Shown here: positions 1-12,289 of the stretch, piece by piece
How the letters are laid out: every line of letters begins with the position of its first letter
Numbering within the stretch: the first letter of the stretch is position 1
The notes under the pieces: model-generated
Databases searched by the model: none
Told to the model about the DNA's origin: nothing
The model's input: only the letters and a program-made list of their open reading frames with translations
Translations under genes and position numbers: made by a program
NCBI GenBank assembly: GCA_965153355.1
Contig: OZ231126.1
Location: forward strand, 11,222,001-11,286,000
Source of the DNA: Flaccisagitta enflata
Lineage: Eukaryota; Chaetognatha; Sagittoidea; Aphragmophora
Direction of reading: 5' to 3'
Length of the DNA stretch: 64,000 nt

Positions 1-299
1 TGCTACTTATCAGTTACTACTTAGACTGGGGATTGGGGACGCAGCTGACAAAGTGGGAGGCGTTTATTTAGGTTTTTGGGCGGGTTACGCTCTTTAAAAT
101 AAATGAGTTCTGAGGCCTTTGTTTAAAAAGATTTTCGGGTCCTACTCCTGTTGGCGACGTTGTGTATCAACTCTATATCGACCAACGATTACCGAAAACA
201 AAAGACATAGACTCAGAGAAAAAGTTTAACGGTAACTTCAATCGAATGATATGCACTGACGGGCACCAGGGCTACTTAGCAAGTTAGCATGATTCGGGA
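1..299. other. non-coding, no recognisable feature
   Basis: No convincing coding stretch or repeat is seen here. Confidence 0.5.
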
Positions 300-1290
300 A
301 CATGCCTGAGATGCCCTGTGAGGGCTCAAAGTCGCCCTACTATCTTGGAATAAAAATCTTTCCTCCCGTTTTAACAAATATCTCTGGTGTTATACACCCA
401 ATCTTAAAAAAATCGGTGACGGAATTTAAGCCCTTCAAATTTGCAAGTGAGCTATGCAAACCGCATCTTTCCTGGTATGTCGTTTCTTAAAAGGGGCCCC
501 AAATCTGGCCCCATATCTTGATGCTGGATCTGGTTTTGAGCGATGACATATCACCATCTTTCTAACTTAAAGCGTTTAAAAGTCACCGTATTTCCTGCAT
601 TTATCGCCCCCCCCCCCTTTTGAAGAAAGAAAGAGCTCATGACAGACTTTTATTTTTTAAACAAATCTGTTCAAATTTATTGTAAATCATGTTGTTCAAT
701 GAAATAAAAAATATAAGAATGGTATGCGATATAAAAATATTCTTTGTTTTAGTGCTTTATTGCATTGAAATATGAAATTTTTGTCTAAAACATTACGTTT
801 CCTTTAAAATCATCTATACATGAGTGTACGAGAGGCGCTAATTGCAGGTTGAAAATGACAATGTTTCACTTGAATTTCAAAAGCGCCCGGGGCGCTAATT
901 ACAGGAAATACGGTGAACTGTAAATGAAATCTTTCAATTTAGCTTTTGCCATTTCTACACAATCTTCTTACAAATCACTTCACTTTTTTTTTAAATTACT
1001 ACTAAACGAGCTGGGCTAGACAGATGCGGTTTGCGAAGACTGCTTGCAAATTCAAAGGGCTTCATTTATGTCACCTACTGTTCAATAATTTGTAGAGTCT
1101 GTTTAGAGCTTCAAGTCTAAACTTAGCAAAAGAAGAGATCAAGAAAATGGCGTGAGTGGTCTGGTCTATATATTTTAAATTATTATGCACTCATGTTTAT
1201 ATCAATAAATGAACTTATTTTCAAAAAGGAAAGATTTTTTTTCCAAGATAGTATTAAGCCATAACTCTGGTTACTCAGGCTCTTATTCAG
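300..1290. mobile_element. large imperfect foldback element with a nested MITE
   Basis: Two arms are inverted and complementary. The left arm (about 335-480) contains TACTATCTTGGAATAAAAAT and, further in, a segment around GCAAACCGCATCT. The right arm (about 1016-1262) carries the reverse complements of both in matching order. The loop is occupied by a second terminal-inverted-repeat element (584-915). No transposase is visible, so this is a non-autonomous foldback. The outer ends are imprecise. Confidence 0.6.
584..915. mobile_element. MITE with CACCGTATTTCCTG termini
   Basis: The left end CACCGTATTTCCTGCATTTA and the right end, reading CAGGAAATACGGTG, are inverted repeats enclosing 332 bp without a long reading frame. 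GCGCC(C)C boxes sit just inside each end. A diverged relative is at 13641-14842. No target-site duplication is clear. It sits in the loop of the 300-1290 foldback, so it is the later insertion. Confidence 0.7.
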
Positions 1291-2157
1291 CCTTTGAATT
1301 TGCAAATTTACCCTCAAATCAGTCCCTAATATACCTGATATTTGCGCTCTAAGCAATCAAAACAGCCCTTAGATGTTCCCTCGTCTAGCCGGCTGGATAT
1401 ACAACCCTGTATTTTACAGGTCATCGGTCCTAAGAGGCTGATGCTGCTCCACTTCTTCAGCTAATGTGTTTTGTTTTGTGGCTTAAGTTTATACTCGTGC
1501 CATGGGATGGGATGGGATGTGGGTGGGTTTGAACTTAGGATTACGTGTGGTGTTAGAGAAGGAGTTGGGCTTAGAGGTGGTGTAGTGTAATGGATTAAGT
1601 TAAGAGTATGGCAGAGTGAAGGATTAAGTTACGGCAGAGTTGGGCTTCCGGTTGTGGTTTTGATTTCGTGCCCTCCCCCCCCCCCAAAAAAAAAAGTCAG
1701 GGGTGTACATAATTGAGTGGCTTTTGATATTTCCCCCCCCCCCTGCCTTTGATTTTCTTTCCCGCGCTGCATCGCGTCGCGTTACGAAATCTATGATTTT
1801 CTTCCCGATAAAGCAATAAAACAGTGTATGTAAGGTTTAAATAGTGTTAAATTGTGTTTTACTAATCAAGTTTCATGACATGGTACTGCCAAAAGTTATA
1901 TTTTCCCCAAATTTTCTATTTTTTATTTTTTTCCCCTTCCTTTCCCTTCCCCATCTCCAAACCCTTTGATTTCCCCCCCCCCCCCCCCCGCCGGGGCGGG
2001 GGGAACTCAATAACATACAGCCCTGGTTAAAAAACACACACGAAAGAACAATTCGTTAAAATCGTGTTAGGCCACAACTATCGCCATAAAATACGATATC
2101 TCATCACGTGCTTGAATCTGCGAACGATCGTGCTTCATGCAAACAGGACCGTGGAAA
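1291..2157. other. non-coding; homopolymer C tracts
   Basis: There is no supported gene. Poly-C tracts occur near 1675, 1733 and 1973-1989, and a G-rich stretch lies at 1503-1640. Confidence 0.5.
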
Positions 2158-2562
2158 AACAAGGCCAACACCTACAAGTCGCATGCAAGACATGAATAAC
2201 TTAAGATGACTTTCATTGACTCAAAATGACTTAAAATGACTCAAGACAACTTTAAATGACTTGAAAAGACCTAAAATGACTGAAATGACTCCTTTTACCT
2301 ATTTGACTTAAGTGACTTAAAATAACTTAGAATGACTTAGAATGACTTAAAATGACTTAGAATAATTTAAAATGACTTAGAATGACTAGAAATAACTTAA
2401 AATATAATAAAAAGGTTAAGTGTGACGGACCGACAGACCGACGGACCGACGGACCAACGGACCGACGGACCGACGGACGGACGGACGGGCTGACGGATGG
2501 ACGGATGGACCGACCGACGAACCGACAAAGCGGGTTGTAGAGTCGCGTCAACGCGACTAAAA
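2158..2562 (-). mobile_element. hairpin-head/GTCY element, copy 1 (TGACTTAAAA core)
   Basis: The tail box (AACAAGGCC) is at 2158. A minisatellite built on TGACTTAAAA runs about 2205-2400. An 'aaGTGTGACGGACC' segment leads into a GTCY/RRAC tetranucleotide array (2424-2525). The head hairpin is AGTCGCGTCAACGCGACT at 2541-2558 (7-bp stem, 4-nt loop). The tail contains AGTCGCATGC, close to the hairpin arm. Confidence 0.75.
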
Positions 2563-2633
2563 ACTCGTTAAATGTGTAAATTAGTGAGAAAAGATTCGCA
2601 GAGAATTCGAGAATGCGCAACCTGTTTCAACGG

Positions 2634-3948
<1,315 letters not shown>

Positions 3949-4645
3949 CAAGGCCGAAAACACGTCGCTGGCAGTTGGGCAGTGGCAGTAATATGGGTGG
4001 GCAAAGGCAGTACATGGCACAGTGGGCCTTAATCGGATATGAGTTAAAAAAAATCCTCGATGGTAGTGACATGTGTAATTAAATACAATTCATTGTTGAA
4101 AATTGATGTTGACCTTTAAAAAAAAATTTCCCTTGAAATTTTTTTGTAAAATTCATTAAAAATTATCAATTTTCCCTTATAATTATATATAAATCTGAAG
4201 GATATATCTATTCTAAAACTCTGATTCAAGATTCATATGCCTGATAAAATTTCCAATCATTTGATAGGTCACACTATATAGTTTCATGAAAAAATAAGTA
4301 TTTCATGTTTTATGCCACCGTTACTTTATTTGTAACGGTGGTATAGAAATTGAAAATTTTGTTTATTGATAAAATAATATAGTGCGACCTATCAAATGAT
4401 TGAATATTTTATCAGGAAAATGAATCTTGAATCAGAAATTCAAAACACATAAATCTTAAAGTTTTATATCAAATATTTGAAAAATTTGAAACGTTTTAGT
4501 CATTTTTGCAAAAATTTTTAAAGGAAATTTTTTTAAAGGGTCAACATTTATTCTCCATCAAAAATTGTACCAGCTTACACCAGTCACTACCAATGAGGAT
4601 TTTTTTGAACTCATATCCAATTAAGGCCCACTGTGGGGCTGTAAC
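3949..4645. mobile_element. foldback element, perfect central hairpin
   Basis: The left arm, including AGTGGGCCTTAATCGGATAT near 4020, pairs with the right arm ending in ATCCAATTAAGGCCCACT near 4633. Inner arms around 4200-4290 and 4370-4440 also pair. The centre is TATGCCACCGTTAC (4311-4324) and GTAACGGTGGTATA (4332-4345), separated by 7 nt. The left outer edge contains CAAGGCCG, resembling the tail box of the hairpin-headed family. There is no coding capacity. Confidence 0.75.
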
Positions 4646-5000
4646 ATGGCGGGGCAAGTCATCTCTAAACATCGCGTTACCATCCGACGGACCTCCCTTC
4701 GGACCCACACCCTCTTATACCGTCGTTTAGCCAGCGACAAAAAACTGACGATATGTGTTTTACATTGACACACTCGCCAAGGTCCCACACCCACTCAGAT
4801 CATACACACAAATTAAGAAGACAAACGTGTTAATCTGCTGTGTGAAGGGTAGATCGATCGAGAGCGGGGTTTGAAAAGAATCACTCAAAAAGTGGTTGAA
4901 CTCACGTACGTAACTATGTAAAGGACAGAAAAGATATTCGAGAAGAATTGAAATCGAATTAAATCGGCGGCTTTCTAGGGGCTATTCACGTCTCATGGTC
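4646..5000. other. non-coding, nothing recognised
   Basis: No gene or repeat is recognised in this stretch. Confidence 0.4.
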
Positions 5001-6082
5001 TTTTTAGATGCGTCCTCGCATCTCTATAAGAGGGTCTGTCCTATGTATGTATGTATGTATAAAAACGCGGGAATTTCAAATGCGATTTCTAATGGTTCTT
5101 TCTATATATCTCTTCATCTCTTATGTCTCTTATGTCTTATTGTCTCTCTTTTCTTTTCTCTTGGTCTCTTTTGTCTCTTTTGTCTCTTTTGTCTTTTCTT
5201 TTTGTCTTTTTAGATGCGTCCTCGCATCTCTATAAGAGGCTCTGTCCGTAGGTAGGTAGGAAGGATGGTAACGCGAAAATTTCTAAGAGCAGATTTTCTT
5301 ATTTCTCTTATGTATCTTAGGTATCTTTTGTCTCCTATGTCTCTTATATCTCTTATGTGTCTTATGTCTCTATGTCTCTTTTGTCTCCTATATGTCTCCT
5401 ATATTTCTCCTATATGTCTCTTATGTCTCTTATGTCTCTTATGTCTCCTATATGTCTCATATGTCTCTTATATATCATATCTCTTATATCTCTTATGTCT
5501 CTTATCTATTATGTCTCTTATGTCTCCTATGTCTCTTATGTCTCTTCATGTCTCTTCATGTCTCTAAATGTCTCTTCATGTCTCTAAATGTCTCCTCATG
5601 TCTCATGTGTCTCTTGTCTCTCCATATGTCTTCCAGTCCCTCATGTCTCTTCGTGTCGGGGGGTGGGGAGGCGTGGGGGAGGAGGGGAGGGGGATGGGGA
5701 GGTGAGGTGGGGTGGGTAGGCGGGGGGTAGGGGTGGGAGGTGGGGGAGGCGGGGGCGGGGTGAGGGGGCGTGGGGGGAGGGGTGAGGCGGGGGGAGGGGG
5801 AGGCGTGGGGGCGGGGTGAGGGGGCGTGGGGAGGCGGGGGGGCGGGGAGGCGTGGGGAGGCGTGGGGGGGGGGTGGGGGAGGCGTGGGGAGGGGTGGGGA
5901 GGGGTGGGGAGGCGTGGGAGGGGGAGAGATGAATCAGTTTATATTTTTCTCTTTATCTCTGAATCTTTATATTTTCATATTATTACATCTTAATATCTAT
6001 ATATCTTATATCTTAATAATTTGTATGATTATATCTTACGTCTAAAGAGGACGCATCTATTGGACATCTCTTGGCCTTGTTT
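5001..6082 (+). mobile_element. hairpin-head/GTCY element, long copy with two heads
   Basis: Head hairpins AGATGCGTCCTCGCATCT lie at 5006-5023 and again at 5212-5229, each followed by CTCTATAAGAGG. The second is followed by GTAGGTAGG, then AACGCGAAAATTTC. The core is a minisatellite of TCTCTTATG-like 9-mers (5300-5650), a G-rich block (5655-5925) and an AT-rich part. The tail reads AGGACGCATCTATTGG and ends TTGGCCTTGTTT (6071-6082). The tail's GAGGACGCATCT matches the hairpin arm exactly. The same compound structure lies inverted at 13701-14574. Confidence 0.85.
5655..5930 (+). repeat. G-rich block (GGGG-containing minisatellite)
   Basis: About 275 bp consists almost wholly of G runs of the type GGGGAGGCGTGGGG. 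It is strongly strand-asymmetric and has many possible G-quadruplex registers. The C-rich counterpart is at about 13845-13945. Confidence 0.9.
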
Positions 6083-6170
6083 AAGTAACGTACGTGTACA
6101 AGCGACTCAATAACGCGACTCAACAGCCGGCTATGTCTCTCGATCAGTCGGTCCAACATTCACAGGCGGT

Positions 6171-6604
6171 TTTTAGATGCGTCCTCGCATCTCTATAAGA
6201 GGGTCTGTCCGTCCGTCCGTCCGACCGTCCGTCCGTCCGTCCGTCCGTCCGTCCGTCCGTCCGTCCGTCCGTCCGTCCGTCTGTCCGTCCGTCCGTCCGT
6301 CCGTCCGTCCGTCCATCCCTTTCGCCTCCTTGAAAATCGCAGTTTTTGGCACTTTTAAGCCGCGAAGATGTCATCTATCAAGTAATTAGAATATTTTGAG
6401 AGCCTCATTCGATACTAAGTCTTTATCTGTCTGTCTGTCCAAGTCTAGCGCCAAAGTCAATACACGCAGAGACACAGTCAGGACGCATCGTTGCCTGATC
6501 GGGCATGTTACATTACGGCTCCTACCCAAATAATTGATTGACCTATTTTAACATTGCCCTGCCCACCCTCACGCGACGTGGGTAACCATGTATCCGGCCT
6601 TTTT
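6171..6604 (+). mobile_element. hairpin-head/GTCY element, copy with pure (GTCC)n
   Basis: Head hairpin AGATGCGTCCTCGCATCT (6175-6192) is followed by CTCTATAAGAGG and about 110 bp of (GTCC)n. The tail box CCCTGCCCACCCTCACGCGAC...TATCCGGCC ends near 6604. Unlike most copies, the tail (GTCGCGTGAG on the reverse strand) does not match its own ATGCG hairpin, so this copy may be recombinant. Confidence 0.8.
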
Positions 6605-6884
6605 TAAAAAGGTGTGAAAAAAGTACAAAATCTCAGCCATATTTTCACTGCGTCTAATTGTAATAACTAAATAAAACAAAAGGAAAAGAAAAAAAACAGT
6701 TCCTGCTTAGAAATATACCAGTTAATGTGACAGCGATCATTGACAGCATTACTAGTTGTGGTAAGTGATAACTCATAAACGCAAAAATCCTGACATAAAA
6801 TTTGTCAACTTCTCCAAACTTGTCGTAAACCCTTTGATGTTGATAGGGTAAGTGATCATCATGTCAACTTTATACCAATCAAAC

Positions 6885-6886
<2 letters not shown>

Positions 6887-6977
<91 letters not shown>
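6887..6977. repeat. (GA)n microsatellite
   Basis: This is an almost uninterrupted AG dinucleotide array, followed by AGACAG repeats to about 7000. The segment 7168-7410 beyond it is pyrimidine-rich and non-coding. Confidence 0.97.
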
Positions 6978-6983
<6 letters not shown>

Positions 6984-7420
6984 CAGACAGACAGATAGAG
7001 ACAGAGAGACAAAGAGGCGAGCGGAAAGATAGACCATGGGACAGAGGGACGCATAGACGAAATAATAATTTAAAGATGGCAATAAGAAGAGATAATGAGC
7101 GGGGAAAATCAATTGAATCCGATGTTACAGCAGATGTACACATTTACTGGGTCATTACGTTTGATTGTCATGCTCTAATCAGTTTCATCACGTAAATTTC
7201 TCTTTTACCTGCTCCTTTCCTCGTTTCTTCCGTTTCTTTCCTTTTTTGCCTCCTCTTCCTCTCTCTCCTTTTCCTCTTCCTCCTTTTTCTCGTCTTCCGC
7301 TCCTTTTCCTCCTCATTTAACTCCTCCGTTTTCTTCCTCTCCGTCATCATAGTTTTGTCCTTAACGTTTGCTAGTCTCTGTGAAATTAACTCTATAAAAC
7401 TCATCATCACTTTTGTTGTC

Positions 7421-8033
7421 CGTTTTTTTGGTGCGCCATAGCACCTCTATAGCTAGCTCTGTCTGTCGGTCAGTCGGTCGGTCGGTCGGTTAGTTGGTCG
7501 GTTGGTCGGTTGGTCGGTCACGCTCGAGTTGAAAATCTCAAAAAGAAGCAAAAATCACTGGAAATGATTCAGAAATATGCTAGGATGATTCCCAGGTGCG
7601 CCATAGCACCTCTATAAGAGGCTCTGTCTGTTCGTCCATCCGTCGGTCACGCTCGAATGAAAAATCGCTAAAAATGTTTGAAATCGATTGAAAACTAATA
7701 TTGTTCATCATTGATGATACTCGTCATTTCATTCTCAAAAATAATCAGCTACAGTTAGGTCTGATGGAGCTGGGGAAAGGTCAGAGACTCAGATAGGTCT
7801 GGTGATAGGTCGGATAGGTGTGGGGATAGGTCTGATAGAGCTCGGGATAGGTCTGATGGAGCTCGGAATAGGTCTGAAAGAGCTCGGGATAGGTCTGATG
7901 GAGCTTGGGATAGGCCTGATAGAGCTCGGGATAGGTCTGATAGAGCTAGGGATAGGTCTGATGGAGCTAGGGATAGATCTAAGAATAATACCGCCCGGCG
8001 CACCGCCTTGGCCCGTGTATTCGGCCTTGTTTA
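7421..8033 (+). mobile_element. hairpin-head/GTCY element with GGTGC stem, double head
   Basis: Two heads are present: GGTGCGCCATAGCACC (7430-7445) and AGGTGCGCCATAGCACCT (7594-7611). Both are followed by CTCTATA and GTCNGTC arrays, then CACGCTCGA. The core is a minisatellite of about 20 bp (GATAGGTCTGATAGAGCTCG-like, 7760-7985). The tail (7991-8032) reads CGGCGCACCGCC and ends in TCGGCCTTGTTT. Its reverse complement has GGTGCGCC, identical to the head arm and unlike other family tails. Confidence 0.85.
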
Positions 8034-8290
8034 AAGTCCAACTATTAGCATTATTGACGATTCCTTAAGTATTTAATTACGTCGCAACTCTTTGGTTGTA
8101 CGTTCCTCGGACGGTCCGTTACTAAAGGACCATGAGCTAGCATAGACCATGAGCTAACATTGATAAATTGAAGCTTGGTACACCGAATTCGTTATCAACA
8201 AGTTCATCGTAACAAGGACGCGTGTGTCAGTCCTTACAATCAAAATTTCTTACGAATATAAAAAACAAAAACAAATAGTCGCAAAAGCGT
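8034..8290. other. non-coding, nothing recognised
   Basis: No gene or repeat is supported in this stretch. Confidence 0.4.
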
Positions 8291-8351
8291 TAGATGGTCA
8301 GCGGTACCCGTTGCCCCTTTGTGAATGTATGTGGGTGTGAGCTAGTTAGAG

Positions 8352-8785
8352 GGGCAGCGGCCCCGAAGGGGCCGGTGACCTATGCTGTTTTTATTTGAGC
8401 CTCAAGGCTGGAATTGGGGCCTTGAAGCTGGGATTTGAGCCTTGAGGCTGGGATTTGAGCCTTGAGGCTGGGATTTGAGCGTCAAGGCTTGGATTTGAGC
8501 CTAAAGGCTGGGATTTGAGCTTCGAGGCTGGGATTTGAGCCTCGAGGCTAGGATTTGGGTCTCGGGACTAGGATTTGAGCCTCAAGGCTGGGATTTGAGC
8601 CTCAAGGCTGGGATTTGAGCCTCAAGACTGGGATTTGAGCCTCAAGACTGGGATTTGAGGCTCAAGGCTGGGATTTGAGCCTCGAGGCTAGGATTTGGGC
8701 CTTGAGGGGGGGGTACGTAGAAGAAGAAGGAGAAATTTCCCCTGTGTGAAAGCATAGGTCATCGGCCCCTTCAGGGCCGCTGCCC
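8352..8785. mobile_element. 35-bp TIR element containing a 20-bp minisatellite
   Basis: The termini 8352-8386 and 8751-8785 are inverted repeats matching at 33 of 35 positions (left end begins GGGCAGCGGCCCCGAAGGGG). The interior 8394-8706 is about 15 copies of a 20-bp unit such as GGATTTGAGCCTCAAGGCTG, itself containing the small palindrome AGCCTCAAGGCT. Direct repeats of TGGTCAGCGGTACCCG lie outside both ends (about 8296 and 8872). No coding sequence is present. Confidence 0.8.
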
Positions 8786-9141
8786 AAAAAGCAAACATTC
8801 AAACAGGGCCTCGAAAGTTAAATTCGACTCGGGGATGCTCAAGAATGAAGGAGCAGCCCATAGGCAGTGTATGGTCAGCGGTACCCGAGCCCTGCTGTTG
8901 TGGTTTGTGATTAAAGTTGAGGGTGAGAGCAGGGTAGCGGCCCCAGAGTTAACGAAGCCATATTGTTGCTTCGTCTGAACCCTCGAATTTGAAAAACAAT
9001 TGATGGCCATTTTTTCCATTGATGAAAATATAACAATGCATTTTTTGATTCATTTGAAACCTTCATACTTAATTTCAACTGTACATTACAATATTTGGGT
9101 GTTGTGTGTTATTAAGTAATGGAGAAAAAAAATTGTTCACG

Positions 9142-9150
<9 letters not shown>

Positions 9151-9224
<74 letters not shown>
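9151..9224. repeat. (CT)n microsatellite
   Basis: Uninterrupted CT dinucleotide array. Confidence 0.97.
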
Positions 9225-9228
<4 letters not shown>

Positions 9229-9491
9229 CGCCACTCCTCATCCTCATAACTTCTCATCCTCCTCATCCTCTTCCTGCCCATACTTTTGCTGACGATCTCA
9301 GACTTTCGTCTGCCGTCTGTTGTTTGAAATTTAGCCAAGTATAAGAGAGTAAAAAGGTACTTGTATCAACAACAAGAAAAAAGAAACATCACTTAAGGTA
9401 ATGAAAAAAAAACGACAACAACCCAAAAACAACAACGACTCTTGTATCTCTGTTGTTTGAAATTCAGCCAAGTAAAAGAGAGAGTAAACAA

Positions 9492-9694
9492 AACAAGGCC
9501 GGATACACGGCTACCGAAGTCGCGTGCGGGTGGGCAGGGGCCATTTTTGAGGTCACTAGATCATTTGGGCAAGAGCAATGAGGTCAAAGAAATAAAATTG
9601 TAAAAAAAAGAAAAGTGTGACGGACCAACCGACAGACCGACAGACCGACCGACAGATAAAGCGGGTTGTAGAGTCGTGTGCACGCGACTTAAAA
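9492..9694 (-). mobile_element. hairpin-head/GTCY element, compact copy
   Basis: The tail AACAAGGCCGGATACACGGC begins at 9492 and continues GAAGTCGCGTGCGGGTGGGC. A GACC/GACA array lies at 9618-9655. The head hairpin AGTCGTGTGCACGCGACT is at 9672-9689. Read from the head, the arm AAGTCGCGTGC is identical to the tail's AAGTCGCGTGC over 11 nt. At about 200 bp this is a minimal copy. Confidence 0.85.
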
Positions 9695-9699
9695 GTTAC

Positions 9700-10300
9700 T
9701 TGTATCAACGTAAAGGGAAAAGAAACATCACTTTTGGGTATTGGCAAGAAAACAATAAAACGACCACTCTTGTATCTCTGATGTAGTCATCATTCTACGT
9801 TGTTTAGAGAAAAAGAATAAACAGAAAGTAGAAGATAAGAAAGATTCAAATCAAGTCCACATAGTGAATGAGATAAACAAATACGCTCCGACTTACGCGC
9901 TCATCCAAAAACGCTGTTTCTCTCGAGAGTAAAGACCGCGAGCGCGCGGACGACGAGGATATCCATTTTCATCGTGGAACATCCGTTGAAGTCGCGTAGC
10001 GCGGAACGCAAAAAAGTTGTTTTTGACGATGATGTAGTTTTTCGTGGTTGATCCTTTTTTATATGAACCTAGTCTGTCCACGTCCTCTCTCTCTTTAACG
10101 TGTAAGACAATCCCCGCCGAAAGCTACAACAGAACAAAAATAAAAGAAACAAAAAACAAGAAAAAAAAAAAGAAAAAAAAAAAAGAACGAGAAAACCCGA
10201 CTGAGATGTGAAAAGAAGATGAGAAAAGAATGAAACAAGATAGAAAAACAAGATAAAAAGAGAAAAGGATTGAGAAAAAGAAAGGTCTGCGAAATGAAAT

Positions 10301-10335
<35 letters not shown>

Positions 10336-10600
10336 AAAAAGGAAAAGGGAGAAAAAATTGTGAGAGAAACAGAGAAATTAAAGGAAAAAAAAGGAAATTG
10401 GGGGAAAAAACTCGCACATACAATTTAAAAAAAAGAAATCATTCAACATCAACTCGTCTGATTCGCGGAAATCCACCACCAGCATCAGAAAAAAAAAGAG
10501 AGGAAGAGAAAAAAAAAAACAGCAAAAAAACCGAAACAAAGTAGAATTGAAATAATGAAATAGCAAACGGTTAAACTTCAGCGTCTCTCTTTCTCTTTCT
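9700..10600. other. A-rich non-coding stretch
   Basis: From 10140 to 10580 the + strand is dominated by A runs, with a poly-A of about 30 near 10303. No gene is supported. Confidence 0.6.
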
Positions 10601-10738
10601 CTTGCATGCGCCGTCATCTGTACTATTATCAATGACTATGTCGAGGCCGGATGTGGACAGACCATCACTATTTTGTCGCCTCATCAACACCGAATTATGA
10701 TGTTGCTGTTGTGGATCTGATCGCTGGAACGCGCTGAT

Positions 10739-10838
10739 GCTGTTGTGGTCGTTACAACAGCGACTGTCATAAGCAGGAGCTGTTGTGGTCGTTACAACAG
10801 CGACTGTTATAAGCAGGGGCTGTTGTGGCCGTTATATT
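10739..10838. repeat. three-copy ~50-bp tandem repeat
   Basis: A unit of the form GCTGTTGTGGTCGTTACAAC followed by AGCGACTGT(C/T)ATAAGCAG(G)AG recurs nearly three times. Each unit contains the small inverted repeat GTTGT/ACAAC. Confidence 0.8.
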
Positions 10839-11581
10839 GCAGCAACTGCACTGTCATCAGCTTCGCCATCTACATCATTATCATCACTATCTCATCGTCG
10901 TCATCGCCTTCGGTTGCTGTAAAAAGTAACTGGTGATTGTTCTTGTAAGTGTTGTGATTTTTTCTCTCTCTCTTTCTGTGGTGTTACTTTTTTCGACCTT
11001 CGAAGTGATGAGTTGAAAAAAAAAATCGGAGACTAGATTATAACCTTTTTTTTCGACAGTGGCTGCATTTTAAACGATTTTAAACGATTTCATCGGCAAA
11101 GAAAAAAAAACATTAGAAAAGAAAAACAAAAACAAAAAAAGACCAAAAGAGGTGAAAAACGAAAAAAAATTTTTTTCTCATCTGATTGGGTTGAATGTTG
11201 AAACATTCTTTTGTGCATAACCTTGCTTGATGTCATAGACCGCGCTGCATCTCAAACCAAATTCTGTATTCTTCTATTCTCTCTCTCATTGTCTTAATGT
11301 ATACACATCGCTTTCTCGCTAAAGAAACAAAGAATGAAACCAAAAAGATACAAAGGAAATAGAGTCTAAAAAAGTGGAATCGAAAAAAAAGAAAGAATTA
11401 TCGAAAAAATAAATTGTGAACGACCTTTCGCTGCGACCTTTTCGGGCCGCGCCTTCTGCGCTTGAAGTAAAGTGTTGCTCGCGCGTGCTTGCAAGACAAG
11501 AAATTCCTCTGCCGCTTCCATCATTTGTGTGTGTTTTTATTCTTTATTTTCTTTTGTAAACAAACATTGTAAACGTAAACA

Positions 11582-11684
11582 ATGTATACCTCAATCGTTC
11601 AAGTTCCACCCGTGTTTACCATCAACAAAAAGGCCGCCGGCATTCCAAAAGACGAAACGTGGCAACCGCAAAACTTAGCTATCG
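11582..11684 (+). CDS. probable first coding exon, unrecognised protein
   Basis: An ATG at 11582 opens a 34-codon frame (MYTSIVQVPPVFTINKK...) that runs without stop into a consensus donor, ATCG|GTGAGA, after phase 1. The upstream 600 bp is A/T-rich and stop-laden, fitting a 5' leader. Codon composition is more balanced than the surrounding repeats. I do not recognise the protein and no following exon could be tied to it: the TMEM144-like exon at 43012 needs a phase-2 partner, so the two are not directly adjacent exons. The call rests only on the start codon, frame and splice donor. Confidence 0.4.
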
Positions 11685-11981
11685 GTGAGAAAAATAATCA
11701 ATGACCTATCAACCATAATTTGTAATCTATAATCTGCATTCTAAAATCTAGAATATAACCTATAACCTACGATCTACCATCTATGGTTTACGATCTATGA
11801 TCTATAATCTATTATCAATACCCTCTGATTGATAATCTATGACCCTATGAACAATCTATAACGTTCTAGATGTGATAAAATTGATAGGTTTTGATATGCG
11901 CTTCAACATTGGTTTAAAGCGTGAGCAACGAAAGCCAAAAAGAATGCGTGCTTGTGCGTGTTTGTTATAAATTTATTGTTA

Positions 11982-12104
11982 GGGGACCCTGTTGGAAAAA
12001 TGTTTTAGGACTTTACAGGCTATCCCTCGGGGCGGGCTTTTTACAATTCCCTTACATTGTAATTGCAGCGTTCTCGTAAATAGAATTCATTCATTCATTC
12101 ATTC
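11982..12104 (+). mobile_element. 3' end of a CR1-like non-LTR element
   Basis: GGACCCTGTTGGAAAAATG... followed by TTTACAGGCTATCCCTCG and a terminal (ATTC)n repeat matches, in order, the 3' end of the CR1-like element at 50862-50974 (GGACCCCATTGGAAATAAG, TTTATGGGCTATCCATCG, (ATTC)n). It is a 5'-truncated copy with only the last ~120 bp kept, as is usual for such elements. Confidence 0.75.
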
Positions 12105-12289
12105 TTGAATGACAGTCTTGAAAGAAGGAACGAGTTCATGAATGAAAGACTAAATGAACGAATTGCTTAATGAATGAATGACCAAAACAAGGATTTGAAC
12201 GCAAAGTGTGGAAGCCGATATTTTTTCAGCTTTATCAGCTATAACAGGGTAAAATAAAAAAAGAATAAGTAAGAAAAAAGGTTAAATAC

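Noticed and set aside
6144-6374. Frame with DGRTDGRT repeats
   Set aside because: It is the translation of the (GTCC)n array in a hairpin-headed element.
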